Positions 52,657 through 62,504 are shown, counted from the stretch's first letter. The stretch: 64,000 bases of DNA from Palsa-504 sp963795795 (GCA_963795795.1 CAWCJS010000017.1:38208-102207), one strand, 5' to 3'. Notes: generated by a model not told the origin, from the sequence alone. Made by a program: numbers and translations.

Positions 52657-55186
52657 CTACGGTCGCTCGAGGCTGGCGGTCAGCGGGAGGGACGCGGACG
52701 AGGGGCCCGCGGACAGCGTGAACGGGCCGGGCTCGGTGTCCCAGGCCCCACCGGTCCAGTGCTGGAAGACCCGCTCGGGGATCAGGATTCCGACGGTGAC
52801 GGTCTCGCCGGGATCCGCGTCGACGGCGGCGAAGCCGGCCAGCCACTTGGCCGGGCGCTCGACTGCCGAGCCGGGCCGGGCGGTGTAGACCTGGACGACT
52901 TCCCGGCCGCGGCGCGAGCCGGTGTTCCGCACGCCCACGCAGACCGAGACGGCGCCGGGCCCACGGGGACCGGGGACGTCGCAGTCCACGGTGATCGTTT
53001 CGTACGCCCAGGTCGTGTAGCCGATGCCGTGGCCGAAGGGGAACAGGGGCACTCGGTGGTCACGGTCGTAACCGCGGTACCCGATGAACAGGCCCTCGGT
53101 GTAGGTGAGCACGCCGTCGGCCGGGCTTGGAGACGGCAGGCCTGCCTCGGCCGCGGGCCAGGTCATGGGCAGCCGTCCGCCGGGTTCGGCCTCCCCCATC
53201 AGCACGTCGGCGAGCGCGTTGCCGAACTCCTGCCCGGGGAACCAGGACAGCAGCACCGCCGCCACGTCGCCGGCCCAGGGCATCAGGACGGGGGCTCCGG
53301 AGTTGACCACGACCACGGTGCGCGGGTTGGCCGCCGCGACCCGGCGGACCAGTTCGTCCTGCTGGCCCGGCAGCGACAGCGACGCCCGGTCGAAACCCTC
53401 GCTCTCGACCTCGGCGGTCGTGCCGACCACGACGACGGCCACGTCGCTCGCGGCCGCGAGGGCGGCCGCGGCCGCGATCTCCACCTCGTCGGTGCTGTGC
53501 GGCGGCTCGAGGTTGACCTGCAGGAACGTGCCGAACCCGCGGAGCTGTGAGGATGTCACCTCGTGCTCGAGCACCGCGGTAACCGACTGGCCCTCGGCCA
53601 GCGGCACGGGAGCCAGTTCCTGCGGTGGCCGCATCAGGGACTGGGCGACGTCGGTGTCCTCCGGTAGCGCCAGGGTCGTGTCGAAGAGCTCGGCGCCGTC
53701 TACCACCAGCCGATAGCGGCCGAGACCGGAGACGCCGAGCCGGTAGGTGCCCGCCACGGTGGCGCGGACGACGCAGCGGATCTCCAGCCGGGCGACGGGG
53801 TCCGCGTCGTCCGCCGGGCCGTATCCGCTCATCCACATGAACGTCGCGCCGTCGCGCAGCTCCGACCCGATCAGCTCACCGGATTCGCCGTAGAACCTGA
53901 CCTCGGCCCCGCCACCGGAGCGGTCGGGCCGCAGCAGCCACGGCGCGCGCGCCGCCGGGACCCGCGCGTCCCCGTACACCCCGGCGGCGTGGGTGACGTG
54001 CAGCCCGGCCGCTCGCAGTCCTTCCAGCGGCGCCACGGTGTACGGGGGGAAGACGGTGGCGCTGCCACCGCCCATGGTCCTGGCGACCTCGGCGTTCGGC
54101 CCGATGACGGCGATCCGCACTGGGCGGGAGAGACCGGCCAGCGTGGGCACGGACCACGACAGGGGCAAGATGCCGTCGTTACGGGCGAGCACGAACCCGG
54201 CCGCGGCGGCGGCCCGCAGTTCCTGGGCGACCGCCAGCGAGTCCGGGGCGTCCACGCCGACCGGCCCGCGGGGCGCCGGAGGGCGCGGTGGGCGCGTCCG
54301 GTGCGTCCGCGAGGGCGCCGACGCGGGCGGCGAGGCGGAGGATCCTGAGCACCTTGTCGTCGATGAGCGCCTCGTCGACCTTGCCGTTCCTGACCGCCTC
54401 GGCCAGCGCGTCACCCCACGGGCCGAACCGGGTCGCGGGCCCGGGCATGGCCAGGTCGAGGGCGGCCTCGGCGGCGGCCTCGGTGGAGCGCGCGGCGGTC
54501 CAGTCGGACACGACCACGCCGTCGTACCCCCACTCGCGGTGCAGGACGTCGCGCAGCAGCGGGCTCTCCGTCATCGTGGACCCGTTGACCCCGTTGTAGG
54601 CGGCCATCACCGACCAGGCGCCCGCCTCGCGGCAGATCGCCTCGAACGGCGCCAGGTACAGCTCCCGCAGCGTCCGCTCGTCGATGCGGACGTCGACCGT
54701 CAGCCGCTGGGTCTCCGAGTCGTTGCCGACGAAGTGCTTGACGCAGGCGCCGACGCCGCGGCGCTGGAGGCCCCGCACGTAGGCGGCGCCGATCCGCGCG
54801 GTCAGCAGCGGATCCTCGGAGAAGCACTCGAAGCCCCGCCCGCCGTACGGTGTCCTGTGCAGGTTCACCGTGGGGGCGAGCAGCACGTCCACGCCCTTGC
54901 GGCGCGCCTCGCCGGCCAGCAGGGCGCCGATCGCCTCGATCCGGCCGATGTCCCAGGTGGCGGCCAGGGCGGTGGCCGACGGCACGTTCGCCGAACTGTC
55001 CCGCTCGTCCCACGTCTGGCCGCGGACCCCGGCCGGGCCGTCGGAGACCACCATCGCGCGCAGCCCCACGTCCGGCTCGTCGTACAGCGCCCAGAAACCG
55101 GCCCCGGTCAGCAGCCTGACCTTCTGGTCAAGCGAGAGGCGGCCGACCCGCCGCCTAAGCTCCTCCTCGCCGATCACGGTGCCCAC
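52657..55186 (-). CDS. GH3 beta-glucosidase with PA14 insert, one frame break
   Basis: A glycoside hydrolase of about 840 residues read in two frames. The N-terminal GH3 barrel (55186 to about 54300) has SDGPAGVRGQ, KHFVGNDSETQR and the catalytic nucleophile in VVSDWTAARST. The C-terminal part (about 54290 to 52657) has the GH3_C domain (VLARNDGILPLSW, IAVIGPNAE), an inserted PA14 carbohydrate-binding domain (VRFYGESGELIG to LEPPHSTDEV) and a fibronectin-III-like end (VSVCVGVRNTGSRRGREVVQVY). The break lies between about 54250 and 54300 in GC-rich DNA encoding an Ala/Pro linker. No signal peptide, so it acts inside the cell, likely on disaccharides. Confidence 0.85.
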
Positions 55187-55189
55187 CCG

Positions 55190-56374
55190 TCAGGGCGCGG
55201 GCAGGTTGACCAGCGCCGCCAGCGCAGCGCGGTGCGCGTCCGCGGTGCCGAACCCGAGCGAGTCCGCCTTGGCGCGCTTGAGGTACAGGTGGGCGGGGTG
55301 CTCCCAGGTGAACCCGATCCCGCCGTGCATCTGCACGCATTCCTCCGCGGCGCGCACCGCGACCTCGGAGCAGTACGCCTTGGCCACGGCTACCGCGACG
55401 TCGGTGTCCGGGTGCCCCGCGGCCAGGCAGGCCGCCGCGTACCTGGACGCCGCCCGGGCCTGGGTGACCCCCACCCAGACGTCCGCCATGCGGTGCTTGA
55501 GCGCCTGGAACGACCCGACCGGGCGGGCGAACTGATGGCGCTGCTTGGTGTACGCCAGCGTCATGTCCAGGCAGCGCTGCGCCAGCCCGACCTGCTCGGC
55601 GGCGAGCATGCCCGCGCCCGCCGTCAGCGCCGCGCTGACCGCCCGCGAGGTCACCGCGCCGGACGCGATCAGGGTCCCCGGGGCGTCGTCGAATGACAGG
55701 TCGCACAGCTGCCTGGTCATGTCCAGCGAGGTCACCGGCGCCTTGGCCACCCCGGGGGCCGACACGTCGACCATGTATAGGGCCGAGGGCACGCCGTCCG
55801 CCAGGACCAGCAGGATGCTGGCAGGCAGCGCGTCGGCGACCCCGCTGACCGTCCCGCGCAGCCGGGCGACTCCGGTCTGGGTGTCGCCGGGGCGGAAGCC
55901 CGCGACCCGGACCGAGACCGGGGATGGGCCGCGCGGGGCGGTCGCGAACCCGACTGCTAGCGCCACGGTCACGCTGCCGTCCGCCATCCGGCGGAGCAGG
56001 TCCGTCGCGGCCTGGGCGGGTGCCCCCGCGGTGGCCGCGGCGCCCGAGGCCACGCTCAGCAGGACGGCGGTGGCCACCACGGCGCTGCCGATGAACGGCA
56101 CCGGGGCGACGGACGCGCCCAGCGTCTCCGCGACCGAGGCCGCCTCGCGGTAGGAGGCGCCGGCCCCGCCGTCGTGTTCGGGGATGAGCAGCCCGGCACA
56201 GCCGAGCTCCCCCGCCACCGCGTGCCACAGGCCGTCGTCGTAGGTCTCCGCAGACTCCGTCCTCGCCAGGGTCTTGTCGAGGTTGAATCGGTCAGCGAGC
56301 AGCGAATTCAGGCTCTCGGTCAATGCTCGTTCGGCATCAGAATAAAGAAGGTCGGGCAGGTCCTCCGTGCTCAC
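55190..56374 (-). CDS. Acyl-CoA dehydrogenase (subunit 1 of a probable heteromeric pair)
   Basis: A 394-residue FAD-dependent acyl-CoA dehydrogenase. It has the N-terminal helical domain (ERALTESLNSLLADRF), LIPEHDGGAGASY, and C-terminal YTKQRHQFARPVGSFQALKHRMAD and ECVQMHGGIGFTWEHPAHLYLKRAK. The middle beta domain is less conserved, as in the FadE28/FadE29-type alpha2-beta2 enzymes where only one subunit binds FAD well. With the next dehydrogenase on the same strand it may form such a complex. It ends 3 nt before the GH3 start region. Confidence 0.85.
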   Translation of the reverse strand: MSTEDLPDLLYSDAERALTESLNSLLADRFNLDKTLARTESAETYDDGLWHAVAGELGCAGLLIPEHDGGAGASYREAASVAETLGASVAPVPFIGSAVVATAVLLSVASGAAATAGAPAQAATDLLRRMADGSVTVALAVGFATAPRGPSPVSVRVAGFRPGDTQTGVARLRGTVSGVADALPASILLVLADGVPSALYMVDVSAPGVAKAPVTSLDMTRQLCDLSFDDAPGTLIASGAVTSRAVSAALTAGAGMLAAEQVGLAQRCLDMTLAYTKQRHQFARPVGSFQALKHRMADVWVGVTQARAASRYAAACLAAGHPDTDVAVAVAKAYCSEVAVRAAEECVQMHGGIGFTWEHPAHLYLKRAKADSLGFGTADAHRAALAALVNLPAP

Positions 56375-56477
56375 TCTCCTCCTCCCGCTCGCCGGCGAGG
56401 CGCCTTAAGGTGCCGCCTTCCCTCGTCGCTCGTTCCTCGCTCCTCGGTCCAGGCGGCACCGCGCCTCGCCGGCTCGC

Positions 56478-57662
56478 TCATCTGGGCAGATCCTTCCATG
56501 GCAGGTCCTTGTCGAGCCGGGGCTCCGGCGGCAGGCCGAGTACCCGCTCGGCGATGATGTTCCGCAGGATCTCCGAGGTGCCGCCCTCGATCGAGTTCCC
56601 CTTGGCGCGCAGGTAGCGGTAACCCGGGCCGCGGCCGAAGAACGTGGCGTGTTCCGGGCGGCGCATGGTCCAGTCGTCGTAGCGCAGGCCCGCGACCCCG
56701 TTGAGCTCGACGTCCAGGCCGGATATCTCCTGGTTCAGCCGGGCGAAGACCAGCTTGGCGGCCGAGCCCTCGGGCCCGGGCTGGCCCGCGGCCAGCTGCT
56801 GGCGCATCCGCTCGGCCGCCAGCCTGCCCACCTCGGCCTCGGTCCACAGGCGCAGCAGCCGGTCGTGCAGCCCCGGGGTGCGCAGCTCGGGGTGCGCGCG
56901 CCAGGTGGCGGCGGGCAGGCCGATCATCCCGGCCTCGCGGGGGGCCGCGCGGCCGCTGCCGATGCTCACCCGCTCGCTCATCAGGGTGGCGGTGGCCACC
57001 TTCCAGCCCTCGCCGACCGGGCCGATCCGGTCCTCGTCGGGAATCCGGACGTCGGTCAGGAACACCTCGTTGAACTCGGCCTCGCCGGTGATCTGCCGCA
57101 GCGGGCGGACCTCCACGCCCGGCGCGGTCATGTCCACGGCGAAGTAGGTGAGCCCGGCGTGCTTGGGGACGTCCGGGTCGCTGCGCGTGACCAGGAGCGC
57201 GCGCCGGGCCAGGTGCGCCTGCGAGGTCCACACCTTCTGCCCGTTGACCACCCAGCCGTCACCGTCCCTGACCGCCCGGGTGGCCAGCGCGGCCAGGTCG
57301 CTGCCCGCGCCCGGCTCGCTGAACAGCTGGCACCATACCTCCCGGCCCGTCCACAGCTCGCGCAGCCAGCGCTTCTGCTGCTCCTCCGTGCCGTAGGCGA
57401 GGATCGTCGGCGCGGCCATGCCCAGCCCGATCGCGTTGCGGCCCGAGTTGTTGTCCGGGGCGGCCACCGCGGCGAACTCGGCGTCGACGATGTGCTGCAG
57501 CGAGCGCGACACGCCGAGCCCGCCGAGCCCCTCCGGGTAGTGCACCCAGGCCAGGCCCGCGTCGAACCGCGCGTTCAGCCAATCCTGCGCCGGGGTCTGC
57601 CTGGGATCATGCTCCGCGAGGAAGGCGCGGACCCGCTCACGGAGTTCTTCGGGTGTCAGCAC
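56478..57662 (-). CDS. Acyl-CoA dehydrogenase (subunit 2 of a probable heteromeric pair)
   Basis: A 394-residue acyl-CoA dehydrogenase with all domains well conserved: VHYPEGLGGLGVSRS, CQLFSEPGAGSDLAAL, WVVNGQKVWTSQAHLA and the C-terminal GNSIEGGTSEILRNIIAERVLGL. FAD-binding residues appear intact. It is separated from the next dehydrogenase by 103 nt. The pair resembles mycobacterial FadE heteromers that oxidise sterol side chains or other branched acyl-CoAs; substrate is inferred only from this similarity. Confidence 0.87.
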   Translation of the reverse strand: MLTPEELRERVRAFLAEHDPRQTPAQDWLNARFDAGLAWVHYPEGLGGLGVSRSLQHIVDAEFAAVAAPDNNSGRNAIGLGMAAPTILAYGTEEQQKRWLRELWTGREVWCQLFSEPGAGSDLAALATRAVRDGDGWVVNGQKVWTSQAHLARRALLVTRSDPDVPKHAGLTYFAVDMTAPGVEVRPLRQITGEAEFNEVFLTDVRIPDEDRIGPVGEGWKVATATLMSERVSIGSGRAAPREAGMIGLPAATWRAHPELRTPGLHDRLLRLWTEAEVGRLAAERMRQQLAAGQPGPEGSAAKLVFARLNQEISGLDVELNGVAGLRYDDWTMRRPEHATFFGRGPGYRYLRAKGNSIEGGTSEILRNIIAERVLGLPPEPRLDKDLPWKDLPR

Positions 57663-57696
57663 GGTGCCGTCCTTTGCCGCTTAGTCGCTTAGTCGT

Positions 57697-58449
57697 TTAG
57701 TCGAGGGGGCCGCCGGCCACGTAGATGACCTGGCCGGATACGAAGCCCGCACCCTCGCTGACCAGGAAGGCGATCAGGTTCGCGACGTCGGAGGGGTGCC
57801 CCACGCGGCGGACCGGGATCCGGTCGGCGGCGAGCTTCTGGAAGTCCTCGAACGGCACGCCCACGCGCGCGGCCGTGGCCGCGGTCATGTCGGTGGCGAT
57901 GAACCCGGGCGCGACGGCGTTCGCGGTGACCCCGAACTGCCCGAGCTCGATGGCCAGCGTCTTGGTGAAGCCCTGCATGCCCGCCTTCGCGGCGGAGTAG
58001 TTGACCTGCCCGCGGTTGCCGAGCGCCGAGGAGGAGGACAGGTTGACGATCCGGCCCCACCGCTGCTCGACCATGTACTTCTGTATCGCCCGGCTCATCA
58101 GGAACGCACCGCGCAGGTGCACCCCGAGTACCGTGTCCCAGTCGTCGTCGGTCATCTTGAACAGCAGGTTGTCGCGGATCACGCCGGCGTTGTTGACCAG
58201 CACCGTCGGCCCGCCAAGCTCGGCGGCCACCCGCTCGACCGCCGCCGCGACCTGGTCGGTCTTGCTGACGTCGGCGCCCACCGCGAGCGCCCGCCCGCCG
58301 ATGTCGGCAATCTCCTTCACCGTCCCGGCGCACGCGGCCTCGTCCAGGTCGAGGACGCCCACGGCCATCCCGTCCTCCGCCAGCCTGCGCGCCGTCGCGG
58401 CCCCGATGCCGCGGGCCGAGCCAGTCACGATCGCGACTCTGTCTGTCAC
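57697..58449 (-). CDS. SDR family oxidoreductase (FabG-like 3-hydroxyacyl dehydrogenase)
   Basis: A 250-residue SDR. Motifs are TGSARGIGAATARRL, NNAGVIRDNLL, the catalytic Ser in NLSSSSALG, Tyr-Lys in NYSAAKAG and the C-terminal SGQVIYVAGG. Its place between acyl-CoA dehydrogenases suggests a 3-hydroxyacyl-CoA dehydrogenase in the same degradation route rather than biosynthetic FabG. Start ATG at 58449 is preceded by AAACAGGAGAAACC. The 3' side has short TTAGTCG repeats. Confidence 0.87.
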   Translation of the reverse strand: MTDRVAIVTGSARGIGAATARRLAEDGMAVGVLDLDEAACAGTVKEIADIGGRALAVGADVSKTDQVAAAVERVAAELGGPTVLVNNAGVIRDNLLFKMTDDDWDTVLGVHLRGAFLMSRAIQKYMVEQRWGRIVNLSSSSALGNRGQVNYSAAKAGMQGFTKTLAIELGQFGVTANAVAPGFIATDMTAATAARVGVPFEDFQKLAADRIPVRRVGHPSDVANLIAFLVSEGAGFVSGQVIYVAGGPLD

Positions 58450-58471
58450 TAGGGTTTCTCCTGTTTCCTTT

Positions 58472-58498
58472 ACTCCGGCTACTCCGGCTACTCCGGAC
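58472..58498. repeat. 9-nt CTACTCCGG microrepeat
   Basis: Three units of TACTCCGGC/T stand between the SDR start and the next acyl-CoA dehydrogenase stop. A similar CTTAGTCG triplet repeat lies at 57679-57703. No regulatory meaning is evident. Confidence 0.7.
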
Positions 58499-58555
58499 GG
58501 GCGGCGGGGAACTACTACCCCGAACGGCGGTTGGGTGCTCCCCCGGTGACCTGCT

Positions 58556-59836
58556 TCAGCTCCCGGTGTACTTCCGCAGCTCGCGGCGGGCCATGGACCG
58601 CTTGTGCACCTCGTCCGGGCCGTCGGCGAACCGCAGCGAGCGGGCGCTCGCGAACATCTGGGCGAGCGGGAAGTCCTGGCTCACGCCGCCGCCGCCGTGC
58701 GCCTGGATCGCGCGGTCGATGACCCACTCGGCCATGGCCGGGGTCACGATCTTGATCGCCTGGATCTCGCTGTGCGCGCCCTTGTTGCCCACGGTGTCCA
58801 TGAGCCAGGCCGTCTTGAGCACCAGCAGCCGCGCCTGCTCGATCCTGACCCGCGACTCGGCGATCCAGTCCTGGACGACGCCCTGGTCGGCCAGGGGCTT
58901 GCCGAACGCCGTGCGGTGGACCACCCGGGTGCACATCAGCTCGAGCGCGCGCTCCGCGGCGCCGATCAGGCGCATGCAGTGGTGGATGCGGCCGGGGCCG
59001 AGGCGGGCCTGCGCGATCGCGAAGCCCTCGCCCTCACCCGCGACGAGGTTCTCCTTGGGCACCCTGACCTGGTCGAACACGATCTCGGCGTGACCGCCGT
59101 GCGTCCCGTCGGTGTACCCGAAGACGTGCATGCCGCGCTTGACGTTGATCCCCGGCGTATCGGGCGACACGAGGATCATCGAGTGCTTGCCGTGCCCGTC
59201 GGCGCCATCGCCGGTCACGCCCATCACGATGAAGATCTTGCAGTCCGAGCTCAGCGCGCCCGAGGACCACCACTTGCGCCCGTTGACGACGTAGCCGTCG
59301 CCGTCCCGCGTGATCGTGGTGGCGATGTTGGACGCGTCGCTGGAGGCGACGGCGGGCTCGGTCATGCAGAACGCCGACCTGATCTTGCCGTCAAGCAGCG
59401 GGTGGAGCCAGCGTTCCTGCTGCTCGGGCGAGCCGAACTCGGCCAGCACCTCCATGTTGCCGGTGTCGGGCGCCGCGCAGTTCAGCGCCTCGGGGGCCAG
59501 CCCGGGGCTCCACCCGGTGATCTCGGCCAGCGGCGCGTACTGCAGGTTGGTCAGCGGCGGGTCGGGCAGGTGGGAGTGCGTCGCCCCGGTGGCCGCTTCC
59601 CACTTGCGGACCGCCTCGGCCGACTTGCCGGTCAGGAACAGGTTCCACAGCCCGCGGCGGCGCGCCTCGACCTTGAGTTCGGCGGTGACCGGCACGCGTT
59701 CCCACTCGCGGCCGGTGGCCACCGCGACCTCCTCCTGCTCCCTGAAGGTCGCCTCGGCCGGGCGGACGTGCTCGTCCATGAACGCCTGCAGCCGCTCGCG
59801 GAGCTCATGCGTCCTGTCGTCGAATCCGAAATCCAT
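58556..59836 (-). CDS. Acyl-CoA dehydrogenase (ACAD10/11-like)
   Basis: A 426-residue acyl-CoA dehydrogenase. It has the ACAD11-like N-terminus (FGFDDRTHELRERLQAFMDEHV), the FAD motif CMTEPAVASSDASNIAT, YVVNGRKWWSSGA, and the C-terminal QAHGGGGVSQDFPLAQMFA and DGPDEVHKRSMARREL. Relatives act on long, branched or 4-hydroxy acyl-CoAs. It starts the minus-strand run of SDR and dehydrogenases and is divergent from tetR (145 nt gap that carries one TetR half-operator). Confidence 0.88.
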   Translation of the reverse strand: MDFGFDDRTHELRERLQAFMDEHVRPAEATFREQEEVAVATGREWERVPVTAELKVEARRRGLWNLFLTGKSAEAVRKWEAATGATHSHLPDPPLTNLQYAPLAEITGWSPGLAPEALNCAAPDTGNMEVLAEFGSPEQQERWLHPLLDGKIRSAFCMTEPAVASSDASNIATTITRDGDGYVVNGRKWWSSGALSSDCKIFIVMGVTGDGADGHGKHSMILVSPDTPGINVKRGMHVFGYTDGTHGGHAEIVFDQVRVPKENLVAGEGEGFAIAQARLGPGRIHHCMRLIGAAERALELMCTRVVHRTAFGKPLADQGVVQDWIAESRVRIEQARLLVLKTAWLMDTVGNKGAHSEIQAIKIVTPAMAEWVIDRAIQAHGGGGVSQDFPLAQMFASARSLRFADGPDEVHKRSMARRELRKYTGS

Positions 59837-59934
59837 GGCGCATAACCTCCCGTAGAGTCGCGCACCAGCCTATCTACTCGCCGGTACGCCTCACCAGTAA
59901 GGGTCGATGGCACCGGCCCCGGTCCTTCAGTTCG

Positions 59935-59952
59935 ACTTGAACATTGTTGATC
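59935..59952. promoter_or_regulatory. TetR operator-like site in the tetR promoter
   Basis: ACTTGAACATTGTTGATC shares 13 nt with the perfect palindrome before the ABC ATPase at 62505 (ACTTGAACATTG), but its right arm is degenerate. It lies 30 nt upstream of the tetR ATG, just before the TANNNT hexamer at 59970. Confidence 0.55.
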
Positions 59953-59981
59953 CACGTGCGGCCGCCCCTTATCGTGGCGCC

Positions 59982-60662
59982 ATGCCGCGTGACACGCTGA
60001 CCCGCGAGAAGATCGTCGGGGCGGCCATCGACCTGCTGGACAGCGACGGCCTCGAGGGGTTCAACATCCGCGCGCTGGGCAGCCGGCTGGGCTCGGCGGC
60101 CACCGCGATCTACTGGCACGTCGGGAGCAAGGACAACCTCATTGCCCTGGCCGCCGACCAGGCGTGGAACGAGATCGCCCTGCCCGACCCGGCCGCGACC
60201 GGGTGGCGCTCGGCGGCCACCGCAATGGCCACCGGCTTGCACGCGATGCTCACCCGGCACCCCTGGCTGATGCAGGCCTTCGGGTCCTTCCTGGTGTTCG
60301 GGCCCGGCAAAGCCCGCCACGATGACCACACCCTCGCCATCTACGAGGCGGCCGGGTTCAGCGGCGCCCAGGCCGACCAGGCCGCGGCCACCGTCTTCAC
60401 CTTCGTGCTCGGCAATGCTCTGGGCACCGCCGCGGAGGCGTCGCTGACCCGCAGGCTCAGCCGGGGTGGCGGTAACGCGCAGGAGCTTCTCCGCGAGCAC
60501 CTCGCGCAGGCGGTTGAGATCGCCGCGCAGTTCCCGCGGCTGGCCGACCGCCTCGCCGTCGGCGCCGGCGCGGCCGCGGTCGACTACGGGGCGGCGCCCG
60601 AGGGCTCGTTCGAGTTCGGCCTGCGGGCCATCCTCGATGGTCTGGAAGCCCTGTTGTCCTGA
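59982..60662 (+). CDS. TetR/AcrR family transcriptional regulator
   Basis: A 226-residue regulator. The N-terminal helix-turn-helix is TREKIVGAAIDLLDSDG and FNIRALGSRLGSAATAIYWHV, typical of the TetR class with a TetR_C-like ligand domain (AMATGLHAMLTRHPW, FTFVLGNALGTAAEA). TATCGT at 59970-59975 is followed by 6 nt and the ATG, so the mRNA is probably leaderless; an in-frame start at 59907 is less likely. It is convergent with the ABC-2 operon, and shares operator sequences with that operon's promoter at 62505-62557. Likely represses the exporter until its ligand binds. Confidence 0.87.
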   Translation: MPRDTLTREKIVGAAIDLLDSDGLEGFNIRALGSRLGSAATAIYWHVGSKDNLIALAADQAWNEIALPDPAATGWRSAATAMATGLHAMLTRHPWLMQAFGSFLVFGPGKARHDDHTLAIYEAAGFSGAQADQAAATVFTFVLGNALGTAAEASLTRRLSRGGGNAQELLREHLAQAVEIAAQFPRLADRLAVGAGAAAVDYGAAPEGSFEFGLRAILDGLEALLS

Positions 60663-60679
60663 CGCCGTTACCCCTGGTT

Positions 60680-61534
60680 TTACCCCTGGTTGGGGGTGCC
60701 CTGGAAGCCGGGCCCTGGGGCGCCGCGCTTGCGGTCCCTGCGGTTGAACACGCTGATCGACCAGGCCAGCCCGAGCAGGCCGAGCCCGGCGCACCAGGCG
60801 AGGGCGACGAGCCAGTTCCAGCCGATGGGCGTACCGAGCAGCAGGCCCCGCAGCGTGTTGATCATCGGGCTGAAGGGCTGGTATTCGGCGAAGTAGCGCA
60901 GTCCGGTGGGCATCGTCGAGGTGGGGACGATGCCCGAGCCGACCAGCGGGAGCAGGACCAGCGGGAACGGCCCGTTGCTGGCCGAGGCGACGGTTTTGGC
61001 GGCTAGGCCGAAGGCCAGGCCCAGCCAGGCCAGGGCGAAGGTGATGAGCGCGAGCAGCCCGGCCGCGCCCAGCCACTGCGTGATGCTGGCGTGCGAGCGG
61101 AAGCCGACCGCGACGGCGATCCCGAACACGACCACCATGGCGGCCAGGGTCTGGAGCGAGCTCGCCACGACGCGGGCGATGAGGATGGCCGGGCGGAAGA
61201 TCGCCATCGTCCGGAACCGGTCGATGATGCCGACCGTCATGTCGACGCTGGTCTGCGTCGAGATGCCGATCAGCCCGGCCGCGGCGGTCATGATGATCAG
61301 CCCAGGCAGGACGAAGTCGACGTAGGCCGGCGTGCCCGCGAGCTGCACCGAGCCCTTGAGCGCCCCGCCGAAGACGTAGACGAACAGGAGCAGGAACAGC
61401 ACGGGGATGCCGATGATGGCGGCGATGGCCACCTTGTCGCGCAGTTCCTGCCTGACGTTGCGCCGCAGCATCGTCGAGGTGTCGCGCAGCGGGTAGACCT
61501 TGACCTTTGGGGTGCTTGTGGCGTAGCTCGTCAT
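60680..61534 (-). CDS. ABC-2 type transporter permease
   Basis: A 284-residue permease with six TM helices, beginning with a cytoplasmic N-tail (MLRRNVRQELRDKV) and IAAIIGIPVLFLLLFVYVF. The coupling region DRFRTMAIFRPAILIARV and the GLAFGLAAKTVASASNGP loop match DrrB-like exporters. The ATG overlaps the ATPase stop (ATGA). It is the last gene of the TetR-linked operon; substrate unknown, drug-like by analogy. Confidence 0.87.
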   Translation of the reverse strand: MTSYATSTPKVKVYPLRDTSTMLRRNVRQELRDKVAIAAIIGIPVLFLLLFVYVFGGALKGSVQLAGTPAYVDFVLPGLIIMTAAAGLIGISTQTSVDMTVGIIDRFRTMAIFRPAILIARVVASSLQTLAAMVVVFGIAVAVGFRSHASITQWLGAAGLLALITFALAWLGLAFGLAAKTVASASNGPFPLVLLPLVGSGIVPTSTMPTGLRYFAEYQPFSPMINTLRGLLLGTPIGWNWLVALAWCAGLGLLGLAWSISVFNRRDRKRGAPGPGFQGTPNQG

Positions 61535-62481
61535 GACTGAGCCCTTCTGGACTGGGCCGTTCCGGACTGGCCGGTGAGGGCCAGGAAGACATCGTCGAGA
61601 TCGGGTGTGTGCAGCGTGACGTGCCGCACGGAATCGGCGTCGATCCGGCTGAGCACGTCCTGCACCGAGCGCCCGCTGTCGTCGGCGGGCACCTGCAGGG
61701 TGAGATCCGCGTCGTTCCGGCTGGCGCGGTCGCCGAACTGCCTGGCCGCGGCCTCGAGCGCGCTCGCCGACGTGAAGGTCAGCAGCGCGTGACCGCCCGG
61801 GATGCGCCGCTTGAGCTCGGCGGGGGTGCCCTGGGCGACGACCTCGCCGTCGTCGAGCACGGCGACCAGGTCGGCCAGCTGGTCGGCCTCCTCCAGGTAC
61901 TGCGTGGTGAGGAAGATGGTGACCGCTTCGTCGCGCACCAGTCCGCGGATGAGGTCCCACATCATGCGCCGGCCGCGCGGGTCAAGGCCCGTGGTCGGCT
62001 CGTCGAGGAAGATGATCCGCGGCGAGCCCATCAGGGTCATCGCTAGGTCGAGGCGGCGCTGCATGCCGCCGGAAAAGGTGAAAACGGGCTTGCGGCCGGT
62101 GTCGGCCAGGTCGAACAGGGCGAGGAGTTCGGCGCTGCGCTGCCGGCCATGCTCCCGGGTCAGGTGCCAGAGATCGGCCATGAGGAGCAGGTTCTCCTCG
62201 GCGCTCAGGTAGGCGTCCGTGGCCGAGAACTGGCCCGTGACGCCGATCATCGAGCGGACCGCCATCGGCTCGCGGGCGACGTCGTGGCCCGCGACCCGGG
62301 CCTCGCCCGCGTCGGCGGCGGACAGCGTGGCCAGGATCCGCACCAGCGTCGTCTTGCCCGCGCCGTTCGGGCCCAGCAGCGCGAAGACCGAGCCCGCGGG
62401 GACGGATAGGTCGATTCCGCCCAGGACAACGTGGTCTCCGAACGACTTCCTGAGCCCGCTGACCTCAATCGCGGCGTCCAT
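61531..62481 (-). CDS. ABC transporter ATP-binding protein (DrrA-like)
   Basis: A 316-residue ATPase. Walker A is LLGPNGAGKTTLV, Q-loop region GVTGQFSATD, signature FSGGMQRRLDLA, Walker B IIFLDEPTTGLDP and the switch FLTTQYLEEAD (Gln instead of the usual His). The C-terminal DrrA domain ends in DLDDVFLALTGQ. The ATG at 62481 has GGGAG 5 nt upstream; an ATG at 62514 is possible but lies inside the operator. The Gln at the switch position occurs in some DrrA-type exporters. The TetR operator begins 24 nt upstream. Confidence 0.9.
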   Translation of the reverse strand: MDAAIEVSGLRKSFGDHVVLGGIDLSVPAGSVFALLGPNGAGKTTLVRILATLSAADAGEARVAGHDVAREPMAVRSMIGVTGQFSATDAYLSAEENLLLMADLWHLTREHGRQRSAELLALFDLADTGRKPVFTFSGGMQRRLDLAMTLMGSPRIIFLDEPTTGLDPRGRRMMWDLIRGLVRDEAVTIFLTTQYLEEADQLADLVAVLDDGEVVAQGTPAELKRRIPGGHALLTFTSASALEAAARQFGDRASRNDADLTLQVPADDSGRSVQDVLSRIDADSVRHVTLHTPDLDDVFLALTGQSGTAQSRRAQS

Positions 62482-62504
62482 GGTGACTCCCGGTCGTGAT
62501 TGCG

